Of a stretch of DNA of 35,916 nt, positions 29,204-35,916 are shown one piece after another (the stretch's first letter is position 1; each line of letters begins with the position of its first letter). Under the pieces are notes generated by a model. It saw only the letters and a program-made list of their open reading frames with translations, made no database searches and had not been told where the DNA came from. The stretch spans positions 1-35,916 of IMG/VR virus record IMGVR_UViG_3300007735_000673; one strand, 5' to 3'. The stretch comes from a virus. The translations under genes and the position numbers were made by a program.

Positions 29204-30010
29204 GTGAAGCCACGCATACCATATTTCAGCTTCTACCCGTCCGATTTTATGAACGGGGTGCGCGGCCTTTCGGCGCAAGAGGTTGGCGTATATACGATGC
29301 TGCTTTGCCGCATTTATGAAGAAAATGGGCCAGTTGAATATCACCAGCTGCGCCTTGCCACTTACTGCGGAATGCGGGTTCCGACATTCGAATCTGTGGT
29401 CAAGAAACTGGTTGATCTGGGCAAGATCACCATTGCTGAAAACATGCTGTCAAACGCCCGCGCAGAAACTGAAATTGCAAAGCGTTCGGACGATTTGAAA
29501 AATAATTCCAAGGCAGGCAAATCAAGTGCCGAAAAAAGGAAACAAAATCAACAGAACAATCCAACGGGCGTTCAACAGGCGTTCAACCATACAGATACAG
29601 ATACAGATACAATAAGTAGTAGTAGTAGTGACGCGCGCGATGCGTTTCCGCAGATCGCCGTGGGCGGTTCGGACGCTGACCAACTTTGGTCTGACCTGAT
29701 TGCAGCCGTGGGTTTGCAAAACGGTCAAAGACTTCCCGCGCATTGGATGCCCCCATCGGCCACAATCCACGTTTGGCGATGGGTAAATGATCTTGGGTTG
29801 ACAGCAGATCAGATCATCGAAGTTGCCAAAAAAAACAGGGCGCAATTCAACAACCCGCCAAATGGGCCAAAGGCTTTGGATGCAGCCATGGCCCGTATGG
29901 CGGGGGAATTGTCCGCGCCGAAAATGCAGGCTGGCACGGGGTTCACCGCAACCCCACTGGCCCCAAAGCCCCCCCTTTTTGATTTGACCAAAGTGAGGTT
30001 TGACCAATGA
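29204..30010 (+). CDS. DUF1376-type replication protein, 268 aa
   Basis: RIPYFSFYPSDFMNGVRGLS followed by AQEVGVYTMLLCRIYEENGP is the DUF1376 N-terminal domain, a winged-helix region found in phage replisome organisers. The middle is disordered and includes TDTDTDT and SSSSS runs encoded by simple repeats. The C-terminal ~90 residues (WMPPSATIHVWRWVNDLGLT) form a second helical domain, as in replication proteins of this type. A GTG start at 29204 is used. It probably binds the origin and recruits the host helicase through its neighbour. Confidence 0.82.
   Translation: MKPRIPYFSFYPSDFMNGVRGLSAQEVGVYTMLLCRIYEENGPVEYHQLRLATYCGMRVPTFESVVKKLVDLGKITIAENMLSNARAETEIAKRSDDLKNNSKAGKSSAEKRKQNQQNNPTGVQQAFNHTDTDTDTISSSSSDARDAFPQIAVGGSDADQLWSDLIAAVGLQNGQRLPAHWMPPSATIHVWRWVNDLGLTADQIIEVAKKNRAQFNNPPNGPKALDAAMARMAGELSAPKMQAGTGFTATPLAPKPPLFDLTKVRFDQ
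29591..29629 (+). repeat. Short tandem repeats within the DUF1376 gene
   Basis: ACAGAT is repeated three times (29591-29608, continuing AC) and AGT five times (29615-29629). They encode the TDTDTDT and SSSSS linker. The six-base and three-base units keep the frame when gained or lost, so they would change linker length rather than switch the gene off. Confidence 0.8.
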
Positions 30011-30618
30011 ATCGCAATGACGACATTGCTAGATTGTTTAACGATTGGCTTGCGCGCAAAGCGCCGCCACGCGAATTTGCAGACAAGCCCGAATCTGCCC
30101 AAGCCGAGGCCGTGGCGCTGGCAAAGGTGCTTCTGCGCATGGCCCCTGCCACGGGCTACATCGAATTTGTGAACGAGGCGCTGGACGCGCTGGACTTGCA
30201 AATGAAAACCCGATTTTGGCCCAATGCAAACGAATTGGGCGCAGCTTGTTCAAACGTGCGCAAGGAAAAGCACCGCAAAGCTCAAATCCAAAACGGCGGT
30301 GATGTGGATATGTCCCCGGATGGCATCACAGCCCGCAAAATGCAGCGCGGTGAGCCTGTAGGCGAGGGTTGGTTATATGGCCGCCAAGCCTGTATTTTGA
30401 TCGCCACAGGCAAGATTGATGAGGCGACAATGACCGCTTATCGCAGCGGCGCATTCTTGGCCCGCCGTGAGGCATTTGGACAGGAAGCCGCCCTTGAGTG
30501 GGAGGCAGAGGCAAAAGTCCGCCACGCAGAGGCCAAGGAAATTCGCAAGCAAGTCATCGAAAAAAACCGCAACACAGCCCCGCCAAACATGCGGGCAAAT
30601 CGGGAAATCGCAGCATGA
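30007..30618 (+). CDS. Replication-module hypothetical, possible helicase loader, 203 aa
   Basis: A helical, charged protein: DDIARLFNDWLARKAPPREF, then FVNEALDALDLQMKTRFWPN, GWLYGRQACILIATG and a basic end (EIRKQVIEKNRNTAPPNMRA). It starts by ATGA overlap with the DUF1376 gene. Proteins in this place in similar phages are replisome partners such as helicase loaders, but no Walker motif is present, so a DnaC-type ATPase can be excluded. Confidence 0.65.
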   Translation: MNRNDDIARLFNDWLARKAPPREFADKPESAQAEAVALAKVLLRMAPATGYIEFVNEALDALDLQMKTRFWPNANELGAACSNVRKEKHRKAQIQNGGDVDMSPDGITARKMQRGEPVGEGWLYGRQACILIATGKIDEATMTAYRSGAFLARREAFGQEAALEWEAEAKVRHAEAKEIRKQVIEKNRNTAPPNMRANREIAA

Positions 30619-31088
30619 CAACCCATTTCAATTCCTACGAATTTCGCACCGTGACACCCGTCACTGTCCTACCGCCCAAGCCCGCGCAGGTATCGCCCGC
30701 CATTGCCGCGCGGATGCAGGAGTTGGCCCTGCGCATGGCCCCGCTGATGAAGGGCGGGATGGATTTTGACATGGCCTATGCGCAGGCGTTTTGCGAACTC
30801 GCCAAGCCCAAGCGCAAGGCGGAACGCGACAGGTTCATTCCAAACGCCAGCGAAAACGGCGCAAAAGGCGGCAATGGCGGAATCAATGAATTGCCGCAAA
30901 GCCTGATTGACGAGGTGCTTGGCGATACGGGTAAAACTGCCGAAAACATTCGCCGCGTGTTGATGGAATGGAATATGCCAACGGGTCACAGGGCTATATC
31001 GCGCGCATTGCGGGCGGGTGTTGAATCTGGGCGGTTGGTTGCAGAGCCGAAGGGCAAGGCCGTGATTTATCGGAGGGCGGCGGTATGA
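30615..31088 (+). CDS. Hypothetical protein with winged-helix-like end, 157 aa
   Basis: The start at 30615 overlaps the previous stop (ATGA). The C-terminal half (AENIRRVLMEWNMPTGHRAI then SRALRAGVESGRLVAEPKGK, AVIYRRAAV) reads as a winged helix with its wing strand. The N-terminal half is helical (MQELALRMAPLMKGGMDFDM). A DNA-binding role in replication or regulation is possible. Confidence 0.68.
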   Translation: MTTHFNSYEFRTVTPVTVLPPKPAQVSPAIAARMQELALRMAPLMKGGMDFDMAYAQAFCELAKPKRKAERDRFIPNASENGAKGGNGGINELPQSLIDEVLGDTGKTAENIRRVLMEWNMPTGHRAISRALRAGVESGRLVAEPKGKAVIYRRAAV

Positions 31089-31501
31089 GTGACGCGCCAG
31101 AATACCGATACATCGGCAGGGACGGAAAGCCCGTGCTGGCGCGCGACTTAGAGGATCAGCGTGACGCAGCCATTGCCCGCGCGGAAACGGCAGAGGCCAA
31201 AATTGCAGCTTGGGAGGATAATGACGGGATGGATGGCGCGGTCGTTTGTTTAATCCGCAAGTTGCTGGACGATTGCGAAGTGCCAAAAGCGGCCTTTATT
31301 GACGATCATGTGATTAACGCGATTGTCCAGCGCAATGATGCTATCGCGGCGAAAGAGGCGGCGGAAAAGGAACGGGATGTGTTGCGGGCGGCTTTGTCCG
31401 AGATCGAAGGGGCCGCAAGCCCAGATCATTGGGTTCCGCAATATCAGCATTGCGTCGACATCGCCCGCCAAGCCCTGAAAGGAACGCCCAATGCAGATTG
31501 A
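31085..31501 (+). CDS. Hypothetical protein, 138 aa
   Basis: It begins EYRYIGRDGKPVLARDLEDQ, then a coiled coil (AAIARAETAEAKIAAWED), and ends DHWVPQYQHCVDIARQAL. A coiled coil followed by a short C-terminal helix is common in small phage proteins next to packaging genes. Coupled by ATGA to the gene before. No function known. Confidence 0.68.
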   Translation: MSDAPEYRYIGRDGKPVLARDLEDQRDAAIARAETAEAKIAAWEDNDGMDGAVVCLIRKLLDDCEVPKAAFIDDHVINAIVQRNDAIAAKEAAEKERDVLRAALSEIEGAASPDHWVPQYQHCVDIARQALKGTPNAD

Positions 31502-31537
31502 CAAAGACACCCTTGCGGCAAAGCTGGGAGGTGTGTG

Positions 31538-31606
31538 ATGGGAAAACCTGACGACCAAGTAGCAAAGGCCGCGCTTTTAGCGTATCATGCGGCAGGATAC
31601 CGGTGA
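31538..31606 (+). CDS. Possible 22-residue peptide before the terminase genes
   Basis: MGKPDDQVAKAALLAYHAAG followed by YR. It has GGGAGG seven bases before its ATG, a strong ribosome site, and ends nine bases before the terminase small subunit. It may be a leader peptide or the vestige of a longer gene. Confidence 0.4.
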   Translation: MGKPDDQVAKAALLAYHAAGYR

Positions 31607-31614
31607 GAGGCATC

Positions 31615-32097
31615 ATGGCAGACATCGCAGAAAAACCGACGCCAGAAAAGAAGCGCAAGTTTGGCGGGGCGCAGCCCGGGGCCGGTCGACCTGCGTTCGT
31701 GCCAACATCGGAAGAGCGCGCGCTGGTGCAGAAGCTATCTGGTCTAGGTCTTCCGCAGAACCAGATCCGAATGCTCGTGCGGGGCGGCATCGCGCTTGAG
31801 ACACTGCTTGAGCACTTCCGCGTCGAGCTTGACGAAGGCAAGGCCACCGCCAACTGGAAGATTGCGAACGCGCTGTTTAACAAGGCACTGAAGGGCGACA
31901 CAACCGCCATGATCTGGTGGACAAAAACGCAGATGCGCTGGTCGGAAACGCAGAAGGTCGAGATCACCGGCGCGGCTGGCGGCCCGATCCAAAGTGTCGA
32001 TCTATCGAAGGTATCGACCGAATCGCTCCTCGAACTGTCAAAGGCGATCGCAGATGCAACTCCCAAAGATAACGACGGCAGATCGCGACTTAATTGA
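31615..32097 (+). CDS. terS: Terminase small subunit, 160 aa
   Basis: KRKFGGAQPGAGRPAFVPTS followed by EERALVQKLSGLGLPQNQIR is a typical TerS N-terminal start with a DNA-binding HTH. The middle ANWKIANALFNKALKGDTTA then MIWWTKTQMRWSET is a common TerS signature. It recognises the packaging site and hands DNA to the large subunit. The start chosen is the ATG at 31615 (GAGAGG five bases upstream); the GTG at 31603 would add four residues. It overlaps the large subunit gene by 44 bases. Confidence 0.88.
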   Translation: MADIAEKPTPEKKRKFGGAQPGAGRPAFVPTSEERALVQKLSGLGLPQNQIRMLVRGGIALETLLEHFRVELDEGKATANWKIANALFNKALKGDTTAMIWWTKTQMRWSETQKVEITGAAGGPIQSVDLSKVSTESLLELSKAIADATPKDNDGRSRLN

Positions 32098-33520
32098 GGC
32101 GGAGCTCTGCCGCCGATCTGTGCTCTACTTCGCGCAGACGTTCTGGCCGGTGCTTGAACCCGGGCGGCAACTGGTCACTGGGTGGCCGATCGAGGCGATT
32201 GCAGAGCACCTTGAGGCAGTCACGCGGGGCGAGATCCGCAAACTGCTGATCACTGTCCCGCCCGGGTCGATGAAGTCGCTGTTGACGCGCGCGTTCTGGC
32301 CAACGTGGAGCTGGGTCTCGAACCCGTCGCTGCGATACATCGGCGCGTCCTATGCTGAAGCGCTGGCGGCGCGCGACAACCGGCGCGCCAAGATGATCGT
32401 GGAAAGCCCGCTTTACCAGCGGCTCTTTCCCAGCGTGCGGCTGTCTGATGACCAAGCGCAGAAAGTAAACTTCGCGAACACCGCGACGGGATCGATGATG
32501 GCGACATCGGTGCGCGGGCGCGCGACGGGCGAGCGCGGCGACGTGTTCGTCATCGATGACCCGCACAATGTGCTGGAGGCGGAAAGCGAGGCGATCCGGG
32601 GCGAGACGCTGCAATGGTTCCGCGAGGTCGTGCCCAGCCGCGTGAACGACCTAGATCGCAGCGCGTTCGTCTGCATCATGCAGCGCGTGCACCATGAGGA
32701 CGTGGCCGCAGCGGCCCTAGAACAGGGCTATGAGCACCTGTTGATCCCAATGCACTATGACCCAACGCGAGCGCGCACAACGTCGATAGGCTGGCGGGAT
32801 CCGCGCACGCAGCCCAATGAACTGATGTGGCCCGCGCGCTTCTCTGCGCAGGCGGTGGCCGAACTGGTGCAGACGCTCGGCCCTTACGCATCCGCCGCCC
32901 AGCTGGAGCAACGCCCGACGCCGCGCGAAGGCGGGCTGTTCAAGGTCGACAAGATCCAGACGATCGACGCCGTGCCGGACGAGGACATCAACTGGTGCAG
33001 GGCATGGGATCTCGCGGCGACAGATGGCGGCGGCGCATATACCGCAGGCGTGCTGGTCGGCTGGCGCGTCGAGGCGCGCCGGGTGATCATCGCGGACGTG
33101 CGTCGCGCCCGGCTCGGCCCGGACGGCGTGCGCAAGATGGTCGAGAGCGCCGCAGACTTTGACGGCGAAGACGTGCCGATCTCGCTCCCGCAGGATCCCG
33201 GGCAGGCTGGCAAGGCGCAGGCGCGCGATTTTGTCGTGCGTCTGGCTGGGTATCGCGTGCGGATCGAGCCGCAGAGCGGATCCAAGGAAACCCGCGCCGA
33301 ACCGCTGGCGGCGCAGATGGAGGCGGGCAACGTCGACATCGTGACCGGTGCGTGGAACCGCGACTTCATAGAAGAGCTTCGACATTTCCCAAGATCGGTG
33401 TATAAAGATCAGGCGGACGCCGCGAGCTCGGGCTTTAACGCCGTCGCGCCGAAGCGGCAGAAGACGACCGGTCTATTCGCGATCGGTGATCATGTGGGCA
33501 ACAAGGCGAGGCCGGTCTGA
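32054..33520 (+). CDS. terL: Terminase large subunit, 488 aa
   Basis: The ATPase domain has Walker A VPPGSMKS (residues 68-75) and Walker B VFVIDDPH (164-171). The C-terminal RNase H-type nuclease shows AWDLAA with Asp319, and a second acidic site at Asp381 (DPGQAGKAQA). It translocates DNA into the prohead and cuts concatemers. The start is the ATG at 32054, inside the small subunit gene, giving MQLPKITTADRDLIEAELCR; a longer frame upstream is not protein-like. It ends by TGATG overlap with the portal. Confidence 0.94.
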   Translation: MQLPKITTADRDLIEAELCRRSVLYFAQTFWPVLEPGRQLVTGWPIEAIAEHLEAVTRGEIRKLLITVPPGSMKSLLTRAFWPTWSWVSNPSLRYIGASYAEALAARDNRRAKMIVESPLYQRLFPSVRLSDDQAQKVNFANTATGSMMATSVRGRATGERGDVFVIDDPHNVLEAESEAIRGETLQWFREVVPSRVNDLDRSAFVCIMQRVHHEDVAAAALEQGYEHLLIPMHYDPTRARTTSIGWRDPRTQPNELMWPARFSAQAVAELVQTLGPYASAAQLEQRPTPREGGLFKVDKIQTIDAVPDEDINWCRAWDLAATDGGGAYTAGVLVGWRVEARRVIIADVRRARLGPDGVRKMVESAADFDGEDVPISLPQDPGQAGKAQARDFVVRLAGYRVRIEPQSGSKETRAEPLAAQMEAGNVDIVTGAWNRDFIEELRHFPRSVYKDQADAASSGFNAVAPKRQKTTGLFAIGDHVGNKARPV

Positions 33521-34878
33521 TGAAAGCACCAATAAAGACAACTGCGACGCGCGAGCTGGGCGCAGCGGGCAATTATGGGCGCGATGATCAGCTGCGCCCT
33601 GATGAGTTCCTGCCCAAACTGCGCGGGCTGAACGCGACGCGGACATTCCGCGAGATGAAAGACAACGACCCGACAATCGGCGCGATCCTGATGGCATTCG
33701 AGATGCTGTTGCGCGCGGCGGAGTTCCGCGTTGACGCGACCGACACTAGCCCAGAGGCGGAGGAAGCGAAGCTGTTCGTTGAGCAGTGCTTCAACGACAT
33801 GGAAGGCACTGTTGACGATTTCCTTGCCGAAGTGTTGACGTTCCTTCCGTTCGGCTTCTCCGTCTTCGAGGTGGTCTATAAGACCAGATCGGGCCGGCAG
33901 ACTGATGACCCCACGCGCTATTCGCAGTTTGATGATGGCCGCTATGGGATCCGCAAGCTCGCGCCGCGTGCCCAGTGGACGATTGACCGGTTCCTGACTG
34001 ACGAGAACGGCACGATCACGGGCGTGCGGCAGAGCGCGCTGTCGCTCAAGCTGGGATCCGTCGACATCCCGTCGTCGAAGATGCTGCACTTTCGCACCTC
34101 GACTGTGAACAATGATCCCAGCGGGCGCTCCATCCTGCGCAACGCATTCACGTCCTACCATTATGCGTCGCACATTCAGATGGTCGAGTCGATCGCTGTC
34201 GAGCGCGAGATGAACGGGATCCCGGTCGGTAAGATCCCGTCCGAATACTTGGGCGAGAGCGCGAGCGCCGCGCAACAGGGCTTTACGAATGCGTTCAAGA
34301 AGATCCTGCGCGATGTTAAGTTCAACGATCAGGGCTTCATCCTGATCCCGTCCGACGTCTATGAGAACGACGACGGCACAAAGACATCGATCCCAATGGT
34401 CGAGTTCGGGCTGGTGACTGCCCAAGGGTCGCGCGCAATCCCGACAGGGGATGTGATCTTGCGTCATCAGCAGAACATCGCGCGCTCAGTGCTGGCCGAC
34501 TTCCTGATGCTGGGCGGCGGCGACACTGGGTCATTCGCGCTGTCGAAGAGCAAGACCGATCTATTCCTTGCAGCGGCCAGCGGTTACACGGAGGCGATCG
34601 CGTCGGTGCTGAACCGCCAGCTTTTGCCGCGCCTCTGGGAGATCAACGGGTTCGACCCAGCCGTCATGCCAAATGTCGGCTTTGGCGAAATCGCGCCGGT
34701 GGATCTGGCCGAACTGGGCACGTTCGTGCGCGACATCGCGGGCGCGGGGATGCCGCTATTCCCAGACGACGACACGGAAAACACAATCCGGCGCGCCGCC
34801 GGCTTCCCAGAGAAAACAATCGACCCGGATCTGCTTGGGTCGCCAGACACGCAACTTGATGAAGGGGTTCCAGAATGA
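33520..34878 (+). CDS. Portal protein, DUF935-like, 452 aa
   Basis: EMKDNDPTIGAILMAFEMLL then RAAEFRVDATD, FLPFGFSVFEVVYKTRSG and KMLHFRTSTVNNDPSGRSIL match the Mu gp29/DUF935 type of portal. The portal is the 12-fold ring through which DNA is packaged and ejected. Its place after the large terminase and before the minor head gene is standard. The DUF935-type portal normally goes with a Mu-F-like minor head protein, as here. Confidence 0.9.
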   Translation: MKAPIKTTATRELGAAGNYGRDDQLRPDEFLPKLRGLNATRTFREMKDNDPTIGAILMAFEMLLRAAEFRVDATDTSPEAEEAKLFVEQCFNDMEGTVDDFLAEVLTFLPFGFSVFEVVYKTRSGRQTDDPTRYSQFDDGRYGIRKLAPRAQWTIDRFLTDENGTITGVRQSALSLKLGSVDIPSSKMLHFRTSTVNNDPSGRSILRNAFTSYHYASHIQMVESIAVEREMNGIPVGKIPSEYLGESASAAQQGFTNAFKKILRDVKFNDQGFILIPSDVYENDDGTKTSIPMVEFGLVTAQGSRAIPTGDVILRHQQNIARSVLADFLMLGGGDTGSFALSKSKTDLFLAAASGYTEAIASVLNRQLLPRLWEINGFDPAVMPNVGFGEIAPVDLAELGTFVRDIAGAGMPLFPDDDTENTIRRAAGFPEKTIDPDLLGSPDTQLDEGVPE

Positions 34879-35258
34879 GGTTCCAAGTTTACCCGCGCGG
34901 CATATGGATCGCGATCGACGACTTTACTGTTAGCGCTATCGAAGCGTCGATGTCGGGCGAAACGCTGATCGTGCACGCGCCGGGCTTGCAGTTCGCCGTG
35001 ATCAATGGCGCGGAGTTCATCGAGACCGACGCATTCGCGCGCGACTTCATCGAGATGAGCCCGCAGCGGTGGATCCGCACCTCCGCGATCGCATCGATCA
35101 AGCGGTTCGGCGACGAATATGCGCGCGTCATGCTGCAAGACACCCGGCAGTGCTTTGACATCTTCCCCGGCGACAACGACCTGTTCGAAGTCTATCAGGC
35201 ATTTCGCGCAAAGCTGCCGCTCGGCGCGCCTGCATTCGCAGATCTGGACAGCATCTGA
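34875..35258 (+). CDS. Hypothetical head-module protein, 127 aa
   Basis: A mixed alpha/beta protein (MRFQVYPRGIWIAIDDFTVS, PQRWIRTSAIASIKRFGDEY, LFEVYQAFRAKLPLGAPAFA). It sits between portal and minor head protein and overlaps both. I do not recognise the family. A role in head assembly is inferred from position only. Confidence 0.65.
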   Translation: MRFQVYPRGIWIAIDDFTVSAIEASMSGETLIVHAPGLQFAVINGAEFIETDAFARDFIEMSPQRWIRTSAIASIKRFGDEYARVMLQDTRQCFDIFPGDNDLFEVYQAFRAKLPLGAPAFADLDSI

Positions 35259-35916
35259 TGAACGTCGAAATCCGCAAGATCACCGCGTCCGACGCCGTGG
35301 CCGTGTTCTTGCGGGCTGCGGAGGGTATGGATCCGAAGATCGCGCGGGCGTTTATTGCTGCGATTGAGACGATCCGAACCCGCGTTCCTGCGGAGCAGCT
35401 GGCGCGGTTCATCGAGCGGCGCGACTTCGCCTCGCTGGAAGCCGCGTTCGCATCGCATTTCACATCGACCGAATGGCAGGCCTATGGCAAGGCCATCGAG
35501 CAGGCGGTGCTGGCAGGGGTCAAGGCAACCAGCACAACGCAGGGCGTGATCAACGGCGCGCAGGCTGACTTCGAGATCGCCGTCGGGCTGAACCCGCGCC
35601 TTGAACAGTTCGCCATCACGATGACATCGACGCGGATCCGCGAGATTGACCAGACGACGCGCGACACGATCCGGCAGGTGCTCCAGCGCGGGCTGACAGC
35701 GGGCGATGACCCGTTCGCCATCGCGCGCCAGATCAGGGGATCCATCGGACTGACGCGGCGGCAGGAAGCGGCGGTGTCAAACTATGAGAGGATGCTGCGC
35801 GCGCTCGACCCGGAGGCGCTGGAGCGCAAGCTGCGCGACCGGCGCAGTGATGGATCCGTCGGGCGCGCAATCGCCAACGACAAGGCGCTGACCGACGCGC
35901 AGATCCGCTCACTGGT
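35258..35916 (+). CDS. Mu-F-like minor head (head morphogenesis) protein, N-terminal part, truncated
   Basis: 219 codons are visible from the ATG at 35258 to the window edge with no stop. Residues 110-200 (FAITMTSTRIREIDQTTRDT then IRQVLQRGLTAGDDPFAIAR, QIRGSIGLTRRQEAAVSNYE) match the N-terminal half of the Mu-F/SPP1 gp7 family of minor head proteins, which ride on the portal and are ejected or assist assembly. The ending LTDAQIRSLV is the middle of the domain, so the gene continues beyond the window, probably into the open frame at the left edge. Confidence 0.85.
   Translation, partial: MNVEIRKITASDAVAVFLRAAEGMDPKIARAFIAAIETIRTRVPAEQLARFIERRDFASLEAAFASHFTSTEWQAYGKAIEQAVLAGVKATSTTQGVINGAQADFEIAVGLNPRLEQFAITMTSTRIREIDQTTRDTIRQVLQRGLTAGDDPFAIARQIRGSIGLTRRQEAAVSNYERMLRALDPEALERKLRDRRSDGSVGRAIANDKALTDAQIRSL

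Noticed and set aside
31491-31538. 15-codon ORF (MQIDKDTLAAKLGGV) before the terminase genes
   Set aside because: Too short, and it overlaps the end of the previous gene with no ribosome site of its own.
35900-35916. Terminal direct repeat joining the window ends
   Set aside because: Only CTGGT is shared between the right edge and positions 9-13; five bases are no evidence of a true overlap.

Overview
The window is a tailed-phage genome, most likely a siphovirus with a long non-contractile tail. It is cut open inside a minor head gene. GC-rich coding, GTG/TTG starts and near-universal 1-4 base stop/start overlaps suggest an alphaproteobacterial host, probably Rhodobacterales-like; this is inferred from the look of the proteins, not from a search. 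No rRNA, tRNA, CRISPR array, insertion sequence, integrase, CI-type repressor, DNA polymerase or primase was recognised.

Layout. (1) Positions 1-19824, + strand: late genes. They run from the C-terminal end of a head gene through a head-fibre-like protein, a ChaB/XkdF-type protease, scaffold, capsid decoration protein, major capsid protein, connectors, tail terminator, major tail protein, a frameshifted tail chaperone pair, tape measure, tail-tip proteins including an NlpC/P60 peptidase and a J-like tip protein, and a glycine-rich fibre. Lysis genes follow (endolysin with C-terminal membrane segments, overlapping Rz/Rz1-type spanins), then a metallophosphoesterase. A + strand terminator lies at 20038-20067. 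(2) Positions 25030 down to 19779, - strand: a leftward early operon with two unknown proteins, a PD-(D/E)XK exonuclease, a RecT-like annealing protein, a run of very small genes, and a C5 cytosine methyltransferase with a complete second reading frame nested inside it. (3) Positions 25031-25216: a divergent control region with three direct copies of a 19-base operator-like motif, a possible leftward promoter, and rightward a Cro-like regulator. (4) Positions 25217-31606, + strand: rightward early genes, including an SNF2-type helicase paired with an N4/N6-type DNA methyltransferase, a RusA-like resolvase, an HTH protein and a DUF1376 replication protein. (5) Positions 31615-35916, + strand: small and large terminase, portal, an unknown protein, and the N-terminal part of a Mu-F-like minor head protein that runs off the end.

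Because the packaging genes sit at the right end and the head/tail genes at the left end, the two ends of the window should be neighbours in the virion genome. Joining them directly does not keep the minor head gene in frame, so some sequence is probably missing between them.

How it may work: the divergent region would control two early transcripts, leftward for recombination and DNA modification, rightward for helicase, methyltransferase and replication recruitment. Replication appears to rely on the host replisome. Rightward transcription then continues through packaging, head, tail and lysis genes. Genes are packed so tightly that no stretch over 300 bases lacks a gene. The two largest gaps (1435-1628 and 25031-25216) both hold structured or repeated sequence.
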